The position numbers and the translations under genes were made by a program. Below are positions 37,856 to 45,965 of a DNA stretch of 64,000 nt, in pieces. Under the pieces are notes generated by a model. That model did not search any database. It saw nothing but the letters and a program-made list of their open reading frames with translations, and was not told the DNA's origin. Each line of letters begins with the position of its first letter. The first letter of the stretch is position 1. This stretch comes from Chloroflexota bacterium (GTDB lineage: Bacteria > Chloroflexota > Anaerolineae > DTLA01), in assembly GCA_014874485.1 (NCBI GenBank), contig JADBJK010000052.1:37138-101137 (forward strand), written 5' to 3'.

Positions 37856-37868
37856 AAGTGGTACCTTC

Positions 37869-37897
37869 TTGACTTTAGGCACCGAAAGGACTATCCT
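37869..37897 (+). promoter_or_regulatory. promoter of the deoxynucleoside kinase pair
   Basis: TTGACT (37869-37874), a 17-bp spacer and TATCCT (37892-37897), 36 bp before the first kinase start. Confidence 0.6.
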
Positions 37898-37932
37898 ACA
37901 GATGATGCCAATCCCGCCTAGAGAGGCTTCTC

Positions 37933-38574
37933 ATGAATCGTCATCCCTACGTCGCCATTGAAGGGCCTATCGGCGTGGGCAAGACCACGCTCGCCCGACT
38001 CCTGCAACCCGAACTGGGCGCGTCGCTCCTGCTGGAGGTCTTTGAGGAGAATCCTTTCCTCAAGGACTTCTACCGCGACCGAGAGCGCTACGCCTTCCAG
38101 ACGCAAATCTTCTTCCTGCTGAGCCGCTACCACCAGCAGCACAAAGCCGTGCCCAAGGCGCTGGAAAAGGGGCCGCTCATCAGCGACTACACCTTCGCCA
38201 AAGACCGCATCTTCGCACACCTGAACCTGCGCAACGAGGAACTGGCGCTGTACGAGCAACTCCACGCTGCGATGGCCGAGAAAATCCCCGTGCCGACGCT
38301 GGTCATCTACCTGCGCGCGTCTCTGGATGTGCTCATGGAGCGCATCGCCCTGCGCGACCGCCCCTACGAGCGCAACATGGACCGCGACTACATCCGCGAA
38401 CTCAGCGAAGCCTACGAGCGGTTCTTTGAGCATTATACCCAAAGTCCCGTACTCACGCTAGACACGGATCACCTGAACTACGTCCGCAACTCCGACGACT
38501 TCAACCTGGTCCTGGAGCGGGTCCGAAGCGCCCTGCGCCAAGCGCCGTACCAGCAGCCGCTCATTGACCTCTAG
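37933..38574 (+). CDS. deoxynucleoside kinase (first of a pair)
   Basis: The 213-residue protein has the P-loop GPIGVGKTT (residues 11-19). Further family landmarks are FEENPFLKDFY, FQTQIFFLLSRYHQQ, ISDYTFAKDR and the lid RIALRDRPYERNMDRDYI with arginines. It belongs to the dNK family of Bacillus and Lactobacillus (dGK/dAK/dCK) and phosphorylates deoxynucleosides with ATP for salvage. The second, related kinase begins 61 bp later; in Lactobacillus similar pairs form heterodimers. The exact base specificity cannot be read. Confidence 0.9.
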   Translation: MNRHPYVAIEGPIGVGKTTLARLLQPELGASLLLEVFEENPFLKDFYRDRERYAFQTQIFFLLSRYHQQHKAVPKALEKGPLISDYTFAKDRIFAHLNLRNEELALYEQLHAAMAEKIPVPTLVIYLRASLDVLMERIALRDRPYERNMDRDYIRELSEAYERFFEHYTQSPVLTLDTDHLNYVRNSDDFNLVLERVRSALRQAPYQQPLIDL

Positions 38575-38635
38575 CAGGGATACGCACGTTGGGCGGAACA
38601 GGTTCACTTACTCTCCTCATGTGAGGCGAAACGAC

Positions 38636-39271
38636 ATGGGCAAGTTTATCGCAGTGGCGGGAAACGTGGGGGTGGGCAAGTCCACCCTCACCCATCTGCT
38701 GAGCGAGCGGCTGGGCTGGGAGCCATTCTATGAGGCCGTGGACGACAACCCCTACCTCGCCGACTTCTACAGCGACATGACGCGGTGGAGTTTTCACTCG
38801 CAGATTTTCTTCCTGTCGCGCAGGCTGCGCCACCATCGGGAAATCCTCAGCCACCCCAACACGGTGATTCAGGACCGCAGCGTGTACGAGGACGCCGAAA
38901 TCTTCGCCCGCAACCTGTACCTCCAGGGGCACATGCAGCCGCGCGACTACCGATGCTATCGGGAACTGTACGAGGTGCTGACGCAGTTTCTGCCGCCGCC
39001 GGACCTGGTGGTGTACCTGCGGGCATCGGTGCCCACGCTCCAACACCGCATCGCGCTGCGCGGGCGCGATTTTGAGCGCCGCATCCCCGACGAATACCTG
39101 GCGCAGTTGAACACCCTGTACGAGGAATGGATTGAGGGGTTCACCCTGTGCCCCGTCCTGACCGTGCCTGCAGATCGTCTGGATTTCGTCAAGCACAACT
39201 CGCACCTGGAGTTGATCTGCGAGAAAATCCTTGACAAACTCCAGGGTAAGGAAGTCGTAGTCTTTGACTAG
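38636..39271 (+). CDS. deoxynucleoside kinase (second of a pair)
   Basis: The 211-residue protein starts at the ATG behind GAGGCG. P-loop GNVGVGKST (9-17), EAVDDNPYLADFYSD, FHSQIFFLSRRLRHH, the catalytic IQDRSVYED and the lid RIALRGRDFERRIPDEY are intact. The two kinases are clearly homologous but divergent, consistent with different substrates (for example dG and dA/dC) or heterodimer formation. Cytosolic nucleotide salvage; cdd, xpt and surE elsewhere in the window act in the same area of metabolism. Confidence 0.9.
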   Translation: MGKFIAVAGNVGVGKSTLTHLLSERLGWEPFYEAVDDNPYLADFYSDMTRWSFHSQIFFLSRRLRHHREILSHPNTVIQDRSVYEDAEIFARNLYLQGHMQPRDYRCYRELYEVLTQFLPPPDLVVYLRASVPTLQHRIALRGRDFERRIPDEYLAQLNTLYEEWIEGFTLCPVLTVPADRLDFVKHNSHLELICEKILDKLQGKEVVVFD

Positions 39272-39611
39272 CGCTTTACCGCAGGGATTCTGGGGAGCGT
39301 GTCATTGCGAGGGCGCGGAGCGCCCGTAGGGACAATTCATGAATTGTCCCTACCGAGGCGCGAAGCACCGAAGAATCTCGTCAACCGAGATGCTTCGCTT
39401 GCAATGACGTGAGAAGACACTTGCGACACACCTCCGAGGTGCGTCGCAAGTGGAGATTGCTTCGTTTCGCTCGCAACGACGGGCCTAGGTTGTCATTGCG
39501 AGGGCGCGGAGCGCCCGAAGCAATCCCCGGGGGTGCGAGATTGCTTCGCTCCGCTCGCAATGACAATCTTCTCTGTGGTCAAGCGACAACGTACTTCCTG
39601 CCGTGGCCGCT
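39272..39611. repeat. dispersed-repeat block downstream of the kinases
   Basis: Non-coding. It holds 'cattgcgagggcgcggagcgcccg' units (39301-39325, ~39493-39565) and a perfect 28-bp palindrome (39326-39353). The 35-bp palindrome of the ACTTGCG type is at 39418-39452, with one uncompensated change. The last ~45 bp precede the hairpin-covered promoter of the next gene. Confidence 0.88.
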
Positions 39612-39640
39612 GGAGCCCCGCTTCTTGACAGCGGGGCTCC
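39612..39640. promoter_or_regulatory. perfect inverted repeat enclosing the -35 box
   Basis: GGAGCCCCGC (39612-39621) and GCGGGGCTCC (39631-39640) are perfect 10-bp arms. The loop is the nine bases that contain TTGACA. The arrangement may be an operator or simply a terminator-like repeat that the promoter has co-opted. Confidence 0.65.
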
Positions 39641-39654
39641 CTAAATGGTACAAT
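39625..39654 (+). promoter_or_regulatory. promoter of the PLP-enzyme gene
   Basis: TTGACA (39625-39630), an 18-bp spacer and TACAAT (39649-39654). Transcription should start around 39661. Confidence 0.8.
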
Positions 39655-39655
39655 A

Positions 39656-39671
39656 TGTCAGACATCTGACA
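39656..39671. promoter_or_regulatory. 16-bp palindromic operator at the transcription start
   Basis: TGTCAGACATCTGACA consists of perfect 7-bp arms around a 2-bp centre and covers the predicted start site. Short palindromes of this kind, with TGTC/GACA ends, are typical of GntR (FadR/FCD) regulators. The regulator itself is not in the vicinity. Confidence 0.7.
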
Positions 39672-39728
39672 AACCTGCCGACGGCGCACCCACGCGCCCC
39701 GCGCAGGAACATGCACGGGAGGCTAGGC

Positions 39729-41198
39729 ATGATTGACCTGACCATTCACTCTGAATCCCTGAAACGCTCGGTGCAGCGGGCCCGCGAGCGCAACATCATC
39801 ATCCCCACCTTCGCCCAGATGAAAGACCCCTCCCTGATTCCGGACTCCATCAAGGCGCGCCTGAAGAACGTCGGCCTGTGGGACGTGAACTCGCTCAACC
39901 TGTTCCGCATCACGTGGAAGAACGAGCCGGTGCCCTTCGGCGGCGGGTTCGGCGGGGTCAACTACGTGGAACTGCCGCCGTCGCTGACAGGCGTGCCCGC
40001 CCGCATCATCGCGCTGGTGGGCAAATGGTTCCCCACCGGCGCGCACAAGGTCGGCGCCACCTTCGGCTGCCTGGTCCCGCGCCTGGTTACGGGCCAGTTT
40101 GACCCCACGTACCACAAGGCGGTGTGGCCGTCCACCGGCAACTTCTGCCGGGGCGGGTCCTACAACGCCGCGCTGCTGGGCTGCGAGTCCATCGCCATCC
40201 TGCCCGAAGGGATGAGCCGCGAGCGGTTTGAGTGGCTGTCCAAACTGGCCGGCGAGGTCATCGCCACACCCGGCTGCGAGAGCAACGTCAAGGAAATCTT
40301 TGACAAGTGCTGGGAACTGCGGAAGACGCGCGGCGACAAGGTCTTCATCTTCAATCAGTTTGAGGAGTTCGGGAACTACCTCTGGCACTACGAGGTAACG
40401 GGCCACGCGATGGAGGAGGTGCTGCGCGAGGTCATGGGGCCGCGCGACGAGTACCGAGGCGTGGTGCTCACCACCGGCTCGGCGGGCACCATCGGCTGCG
40501 GCGACTACATGAAGCAGGTCTTCCCCACCAGCAAGGTCGCCGCCAGCGAGGCGCTCCAGTGCCCGACCCTGCTCCTCAACGGCTTCGGCGGCCACCGCAT
40601 TGAGGGCATCGGCGACAAGCACGTGCCCTGGGTGCACAACATCAAGAACACCGACATGGTGATGGCGATTGACGACGAGGCCTGCATCAGCCTGGTGCGC
40701 CTGTTCAACGAGCCGGCGGGCCGGGCCTACCTGGTCAAGCGCGGCGTGCCCGAATCCCTCGTTGCACGGCTGGACCTGCTGGGCATCTCCAGCATCGCCA
40801 ACGTCCTGTCGGCCATCAAGTTCGCCAAGTGGTACGAACTGGGCGAGCACGACATCGTCCTGACCGTCTGGACCGACTCCATGGAACTGTACCAGAGCCG
40901 CGTGCAGGAACTGCGGGAAGAGCGCGGCGAATATACCGAGAAAGATGCTGCCGCCGATTACAGCCGCTATCTGCTGGGCTGCACCGTGGACTACGTGGAG
41001 GAACTGGGCTACTGGGACCGCAAGCGGGTGCACAACCTGAAGTACTACACCTGGGTAGAGCAGCAAGGGAAGACCTACGAAGAGATTCAGGCCCAGTGGT
41101 ACGACCCCGACTACTGGACCGGGTTCCAGCGGCAGATTCCGGAGATAGACGCGCTCATCCAGCAGTTCAACGAGATGACCGGCCTGCTGAGGCAGTAG
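39729..41198 (+). CDS. fold-type II PLP-dependent enzyme (cysteine/threonine-synthase-like, function unknown)
   Basis: The 489-residue protein starts at the ATG six bases after GGGAGG; an upstream ATG at 39711 lacks a site. The PLP lysine is in FPTGAHKVGATFG (Lys ~107). A substrate-binding loop is STGNFCRGGSYNAALLG and the phosphate-binding glycine loop is TTGSAGTIGCGDYM. The N-terminal ~60 residues and the C-terminal ~150 residues (rich in E, Y and W) extend beyond cysteine synthase. Relatives in Chloroflexota and Thermotogae are annotated only as 'PLP-dependent protein subunit beta'. The gene stands alone under its own regulated promoter. A lyase or beta-replacement reaction on an amino acid is likely; the substrate is unknown. 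Confidence 0.8.
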   Translation: MIDLTIHSESLKRSVQRARERNIIIPTFAQMKDPSLIPDSIKARLKNVGLWDVNSLNLFRITWKNEPVPFGGGFGGVNYVELPPSLTGVPARIIALVGKWFPTGAHKVGATFGCLVPRLVTGQFDPTYHKAVWPSTGNFCRGGSYNAALLGCESIAILPEGMSRERFEWLSKLAGEVIATPGCESNVKEIFDKCWELRKTRGDKVFIFNQFEEFGNYLWHYEVTGHAMEEVLREVMGPRDEYRGVVLTTGSAGTIGCGDYMKQVFPTSKVAASEALQCPTLLLNGFGGHRIEGIGDKHVPWVHNIKNTDMVMAIDDEACISLVRLFNEPAGRAYLVKRGVPESLVARLDLLGISSIANVLSAIKFAKWYELGEHDIVLTVWTDSMELYQSRVQELREERGEYTEKDAAADYSRYLLGCTVDYVEELGYWDRKRVHNLKYYTWVEQQGKTYEEIQAQWYDPDYWTGFQRQIPEIDALIQQFNEMTGLLRQ

Positions 41199-41360
41199 CG
41201 CGGCGTCGCTCACCGTCCGCTGTCATTGTGAGGAGGGGGCGGCATTTGCATCGCGAAGAGCGCCCCCTTTCGTGCCTTTCGCGGGCTTCCGCGCTCTTCG
41301 TGTTCCAATCGCCCGTAGTTTGAACGCGGCGCGGGCTTCGCGCAAGTGGTGGGCCATGGC

Positions 41361-41936
41361 CTACTCGCCGCCTGCGCCCTCGCCGAAGGCCCAGCAATCC
41401 CACGAAACCGTCTCCGCAAACGGCTTGCGCGTGCGCGGTCGCTCGTCCTTGGCGCGGGTCTCCTCGTCCAGCAGGTCAATGGGGCCTTCGTAGCCCAGCG
41501 CGATGACGACCACCACGCTGTACGCCTCGGGGATGCCCAGCGCCTCCTTGACCTTGGGGGCGCTGTAGCCGGCCATGGGGTGCCCCATCAGCCCCTCCTC
41601 CACAGCCGCCAGCAGCAGGTTCTCCACGGCCAGCCCGCAGGCGAACAGATGATACGTAACCGGGTCATCCTTGCGCACGAAGTCATCCTCGGCCCGTGCA
41701 CAGACCGCGATGAGCACCGGAGCCTTCCACGCCCAGCGGTTGCCGCGGTTCAGCGCCTCCCGAAACGCTTGCAGGCGCTGGGGTTCGCGCACGACGATGA
41801 ACCGCCATGGCTGGTTGTTGTTGGCCGAGGGCGCCCAGCGCGCCGCCTCCAGGATGCGCAGCAGGGCGTCTTCGGGAACGGGCTTGTCCAGGAATGACCG
41901 CTTGCTGTGTCGGCGGAAGAAGATGGGGTCCTCCAT
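41361..41936 (-). CDS. nitroreductase-family flavoprotein
   Basis: The 191-residue protein starts at ATG behind GGAGGG. FMN-binding elements are RRHSKRSFLDKPVPEDALLR (residues ~8-27), RWAPSANNNQPWRFIVV, GLAVENLLLAAVEEGLMGHPM and the C-terminal IALGYEG. The family forms FMN homodimers that reduce nitro compounds, quinones or flavins with NAD(P)H. A convergent arrangement with the PLP-enzyme gene leaves a 162-bp gap that carries only repeat remnants. Confidence 0.92.
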   Translation of the reverse strand: MEDPIFFRRHSKRSFLDKPVPEDALLRILEAARWAPSANNNQPWRFIVVREPQRLQAFREALNRGNRWAWKAPVLIAVCARAEDDFVRKDDPVTYHLFACGLAVENLLLAAVEEGLMGHPMAGYSAPKVKEALGIPEAYSVVVVIALGYEGPIDLLDEETRAKDERPRTRKPFAETVSWDCWAFGEGAGGE

Positions 41937-42017
41937 GCCACCCTCCGCAGTGGGTATGTTGGGGAGAATATACGGCAGGCAGGTGAGGGACGTCAAGCCA
42001 CCGGGGTGCGGCGTCTC

Positions 42018-44342
42018 CTACCGCGGCAGGCCGCACACGTACAGCGCGTCCCCCGCGGTGAAGTACAGCCGCGCGTTCGCCTCGTCCGCCCGCAGGTCGG
42101 TGATGCGGGCGAAGAAATCCCCCTCGCGGAACCGGAACTGCCGCACGAATTTGCCGTTCTTGGCGAATTGCACCACGCGCTGCGCGCCTGGGTCGGCCAC
42201 ATACACGTGCTTGGCTTCCTCGTCCACGTCGGCGTAGATGGCGACGGGCTGCTGGAGCGGCTGGGCGAGGCCCTCCAGCGAGAACGGCTGCTTCTCGCCC
42301 CGCATGAACTTCTCCAGGCGGCCGGTTCCGTACAGCACATAAATGGCCCCGTCAATGGCGATGTCCACCGCGCCGCGCAGGTCGCGGGTCTGCGCCAGGG
42401 CGAACCACTCGTCGGGCGGGCTTTCGTACCCGTTGGCGGTCGCCGAGTAGCGGAATATCTGGTTGCCGCCCGCGTCCAGCACGTAGAGGTTGCCGCGGTA
42501 TGATGCCATGGCCGCGGGCTGCTGCCACTTGTCGGTGCTGGCGAGCGCGAGCAGGCTCAACCCCCGCCGCGGGCTGTATTCCAGCAGTCGGCGGTCGCCC
42601 GTAGCCACGAGCAAGCCGCTGGACGCGCGGTTGTCCACGGCCGCCGCCCAGGTCATCTTCCACAGGTTGCCAACGGTGTATCCCCCGACGGTGGCCCCTC
42701 GTGTTACGATTGCGGGCGCGCTCTGGTCTGGCTGGAGCCCCACGCCCGTCTCGTCCAGCGTCTTGCGCACCACGCGGCCGCTTCTGCTGTCCAGGAGATA
42801 CACGTCCGACCCCGCGATGACAAGCCCATCCCACGTGGCCTGTTCGGCGGCGGAAGCCTGATACAAGACGAGCGGCGCGTCCAGGCGGACAGTGCCCTCC
42901 ACCTGATCCAGCGTGGCCTGCACCTGGGCGGCCAGTTGCGCCGTGCGCGGATCCTGCGCGCGTATCTGGCGGGCCTGTTCCACCAGCGCCAGCGCCTCGG
43001 TCAGGAGCACCTGCTTCTCCTGGGCGGTCGGGGCGCTCTGGGCGAGGCCCACCTTGTTCTCCGCCAGGCGCAGCAGGTCATTGTACTGTTGCAGCCGCTG
43101 CTTGGACTGGATGAGTTGCGTTACCAGGATGAGGAGGACCACCAGCGGGATGGCGACGGCCAGCAGCAGCCACAGCCGCCGCACCGAGGGCCTGGCCGGT
43201 CGGGCGGCGGGCGCAGGACGTGGGCGGGCGACGACGGGGCGCGGCCGAGGACGGAACAGCGCGGCCAGCCAGCCGACGAGTACGGCAAACCCCAGCGCCA
43301 CGTCGGAGAAGAACGTCGCCAGGCCCCTGCGCAGGGCGCGGCCCGCCCCCAGCAAGGAGAAGCCGCCCCTTGCCGCCCGCGCCGGCACTCTCGCGGGCAT
43401 GGGAGGCAAGGCCGACCCCTCTAGGCGGGGTACGGCTACGGGAGGCGGCATGGGAACCAGCGTCTCGGCGGCCGTCTCCCAGTCGGCGGCGAAGAGGCTC
43501 TCTTCCACCAATTCCTCGGCCTCCGCCAGTTCTTCGGGCGTGGCGGTCGGCTCCGTCTCCGGGGGCGCTTCGGGTTCAGCGGGGGCCTCGGCCGGGGCGC
43601 TTGGCGCGGGCGCAGCGGCCACAGGCGGCTCGCCCTTGGCGTGGATGAGGATCACCATGCAGGCCACCTCGGCGTCGCCACACAGACGCGCCAGGTTGTA
43701 CAGCGCCTCGTCAATGGGCTGGAACAGCACGGCCTCTCCCACGTCCTTCGTCGCCACGGTGTGGGCCAACGAGGTCGTGCCTAGGACAACGGCATCGCCG
43801 GGCTGCACCGATGCGTGGAACAGGTTCGCGTGTACCGTCGCGTGGACGCCGAGGGGCGCGGGGTACACCCGCTCGGGGGCGCTGGGCAGCGGCCTCTGCA
43901 ACCAGGGCGAGGATTCCGGGAATCGGCGCAGGCTGCCTTTCTGCCCCAGGTACACGACTGCCGGGCCTGCCTGGCCGATGTACACGTCCTGCCCCATGTG
44001 GAAGACGCAGGTAACGCCACCCAGAAGGCGCTCCTCGGGCAGGAGCCCCACGTTGGCGTGGACGAGGAGCGCGTTGGCCTCCTGGATGGCCTCCTGCAGG
44101 CGCGCGGTGATGCTGCCCGCGTGGCGGAAGTAGGCGTCGCTGATGGCCTGGAGGAGTTCCTCGTACATCTCCTCCTCGCCCAGGGAGCGGCCCACCAGTT
44201 CCACGGCGATGGCCAACTGGCCCGCCTCGCGGCTCTGGGGGTCCAGCGGCCCCCGCGTTACCAGCAGGTTAGGGGCCTCGTCCTGGACGGTGCCGTCCAC
44301 GATGCTGAACAGGCCCACTGTTGAGGTGAGATCCACAGCCAT
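42018..44342 (-). CDS. membrane protein with degenerate PP2C-like domain and cytoplasm-distal beta-propeller
   Basis: The 774-residue protein starts at ATG behind GGAGGGAG. Residues ~1-235 resemble a PP2C/SpoIIE phosphatase (GSITARLQEAIQEANALLVH, CVFHMGQDVYIGQAGPAVVY, GDAVVLGTTSLAH). The metal-binding aspartates of the DGMGG type are missing, so activity is doubtful. A Pro/Glu linker (~240-330), a basic stretch and one membrane helix (WLLLAVAIPLVVLLILVTQL, ~385) follow. A coiled-coil (~405-460) leads into ~300 residues of NHL/propeller-like repeats (NLYVLDAGGNQIFRYS, HVYVADPGAQRVVQFAKNGK). The architecture suggests an envelope sensor that couples an external propeller to an internal pseudo-phosphatase. 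Confidence 0.7.
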   Translation of the reverse strand: MAVDLTSTVGLFSIVDGTVQDEAPNLLVTRGPLDPQSREAGQLAIAVELVGRSLGEEEMYEELLQAISDAYFRHAGSITARLQEAIQEANALLVHANVGLLPEERLLGGVTCVFHMGQDVYIGQAGPAVVYLGQKGSLRRFPESSPWLQRPLPSAPERVYPAPLGVHATVHANLFHASVQPGDAVVLGTTSLAHTVATKDVGEAVLFQPIDEALYNLARLCGDAEVACMVILIHAKGEPPVAAAPAPSAPAEAPAEPEAPPETEPTATPEELAEAEELVEESLFAADWETAAETLVPMPPPVAVPRLEGSALPPMPARVPARAARGGFSLLGAGRALRRGLATFFSDVALGFAVLVGWLAALFRPRPRPVVARPRPAPAARPARPSVRRLWLLLAVAIPLVVLLILVTQLIQSKQRLQQYNDLLRLAENKVGLAQSAPTAQEKQVLLTEALALVEQARQIRAQDPRTAQLAAQVQATLDQVEGTVRLDAPLVLYQASAAEQATWDGLVIAGSDVYLLDSRSGRVVRKTLDETGVGLQPDQSAPAIVTRGATVGGYTVGNLWKMTWAAAVDNRASSGLLVATGDRRLLEYSPRRGLSLLALASTDKWQQPAAMASYRGNLYVLDAGGNQIFRYSATANGYESPPDEWFALAQTRDLRGAVDIAIDGAIYVLYGTGRLEKFMRGEKQPFSLEGLAQPLQQPVAIYADVDEEAKHVYVADPGAQRVVQFAKNGKFVRQFRFREGDFFARITDLRADEANARLYFTAGDALYVCGLPR

Positions 44343-44667
44343 ACTTCTCCCTCCTCCGCCCCGCGGAAAGAACGGGTTGCCGCTTCGCTCTACGGCCGTC
44401 GGTGCAATCCCCGTGCCCTGTTCGGATGCCAGGCTGGCACTTTGCCACGGTGATCCTTGATGGCGTCCCATTGCGAGGAGCGCAGGGACGAAGCCAGTCC
44501 GGCGAACTGTCATTCTGAGGCGCGGAGCGCCGAAGAATCTCGTCAACGAGATGCTTCGCTTCGCTGATGCTTCGCTTCGCTCAGCATGATAGATCGGGCC
44601 TGGGATTGCTTCGGGCACTCCGTGCCCTCGCAATGACAACCGACGATCTCTCTGTGGTCAAGTAGTG
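44343..44667. repeat. dispersed-repeat region downstream of the SbcD-like gene
   Basis: Non-coding 325 bp. The middle carries 'cattgcgaggagcgcagggacg', 'cattctgaggcgcggagcgccgaagaatctcg' and 'gattgcttcgggcactccgtgccctcgcaatgac' units (~44470-44640). The left end is the leader of the 774-residue membrane protein gene. Confidence 0.8.
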
Positions 44668-45888
44668 CTAATCTTGCCCTGCGGCCGCTTTCCTCAGAAT
44701 CTCGCTCCCTTTTTCCAATAGCAATTCAAAACGTTCCTTGGGCTCGCCTTTCTGCTCCAGATAGCGGGCAAGGATTTGCTCCGGCGTCAGTTGCTCCAGC
44801 GCCCCGACACCCAGGCGCGTGCGGGTCTGCCGATCCACGTCAATGCTCACGCTGGCCACAAAGAAGGCGTCGGCCAGGGCATCGCGCAGGGCCTTCTGGT
44901 CAATGCGCAGGGCCTGGTCCTCGGTGGCGCGGACGGACACGCGGATGATGGCGTCCTTGGGCTTGGCGCGGGCGATGGCCTTCAACGCCTCCTGGGTGGG
45001 GTCATCGCTCTTGACGTCCACGCGCACGGTTACCATGCGGCGCGCGGGGACGGGATGGAACTCAAAGCGGGCGCGGCCCTTCTCCACCTCGGCCACGACG
45101 AACCCTTTTTCTTCCTTCTCCTCGCCGAAGTCCACGCGCTCCATGCTCCCCGCGTACACCACCGGCGGGGTCTCGCGCAGCACCTGGTGTTTGTGGATGT
45201 GGCCCAGCGCCACGTAGTCAAAGACGGGGTCGGCGATGTCGCCCGCAGGCAGGAGCAGGTCATGGCCCAGCATGATGTTGCGCTCCGATCCGAACGTCGC
45301 GCCCTGGATGCTGGCGTGGGCAGCCAGGATGGCGGGCGCGTCGGGGGAGAGACCCTGCTTCTCCTTGTTCAGCAGCCTGAGGATGGCCTCTATGAGCATC
45401 TCGTCCACTTCTTTGACCGACTTGCCGCGCGTGACCTCTTTGGTCAGGAAGCGGCTGCGGAGCACCCAGGGCAGGGTTACCACCTGCACCGGCCCTGCTT
45501 TCGTGTCTATGCGGAGCGTCTCAATGGTGCGGCCCACGTACACGTTGTCGGCGCTGAATGTGGTGAAGACGTCCAGGGTGCTGGCGCGGCCCTCGGCCGG
45601 GGCCAGGTCGTGGTTGCCCACCACCAAGACCACCGGAATGCCCGCCCGCGCCAGTTTCAGGATGCGGGTGTTGAACTCGCGCTGGTACGTGGGGTTGGGG
45701 TCGCGGGTCTTGTAGGCATCGCCTGTGAAGATGACGAGGTGGACGTCGTTGCCAAGCGCGTACTCCACCATCGTGTCCAGCGCCGCCAGGAAGTCCACGA
45801 CGCGGCTGGGCAGGCCGGTTTCGGGGTCCATGCGCCCGTAGGCTTCGGTCCCCAGGTGAAAATCGGCGAAGTGTACAATGCGGATCAT
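44668..45888 (-). CDS. sbcD: SbcD/Mre11-like DNA repair exonuclease
   Basis: The 406-residue protein starts at ATG behind AAGGAG. Metallophosphoesterase motifs appear in order: HFADFHLG (residues ~6-13), IFTGDAYKTRD (~54), LVVGNHDLAP (~100), LAAHASIQG (~190) and ALGHIHKHQVL (~228). The C-terminal ~150 residues match the capping and helical region of SbcD. The usual partner SbcC (Rad50-like ATPase) is not adjacent on either side. SbcD processes hairpins and broken ends, which would matter in a genome with so many palindromes. Confidence 0.88.
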   Translation of the reverse strand: MIRIVHFADFHLGTEAYGRMDPETGLPSRVVDFLAALDTMVEYALGNDVHLVIFTGDAYKTRDPNPTYQREFNTRILKLARAGIPVVLVVGNHDLAPAEGRASTLDVFTTFSADNVYVGRTIETLRIDTKAGPVQVVTLPWVLRSRFLTKEVTRGKSVKEVDEMLIEAILRLLNKEKQGLSPDAPAILAAHASIQGATFGSERNIMLGHDLLLPAGDIADPVFDYVALGHIHKHQVLRETPPVVYAGSMERVDFGEEKEEKGFVVAEVEKGRARFEFHPVPARRMVTVRVDVKSDDPTQEALKAIARAKPKDAIIRVSVRATEDQALRIDQKALRDALADAFFVASVSIDVDRQTRTRLGVGALEQLTPEQILARYLEQKGEPKERFELLLEKGSEILRKAAAGQD

Positions 45889-45919
45889 CTCACTCCTTGC
45901 TGGTGTCGTTTCCTCGCAG

Positions 45920-45958
45920 GTCAGGGGCGACCTACTTCCGAAGCGCCTCGCCCCTGAC
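45920..45958. terminator. hairpin between guaA and the sbcD-like gene
   Basis: GTCAGGGGCGA (45920-45930) and TCGCCCCTGAC (45948-45958) pair perfectly across a 17-nt loop, just downstream of guaA. No T-run is present; it may be a 3' stabiliser or a weak terminator. Confidence 0.45.
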
Positions 45959-45965
45959 GCCTCGC

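Noticed and set aside
41199..41360. Possible small gene between the PLP enzyme and nitroreductase genes
   Set aside because: The gap carries only fragments of the 'gcgcgaaag' repeat family between convergent genes.
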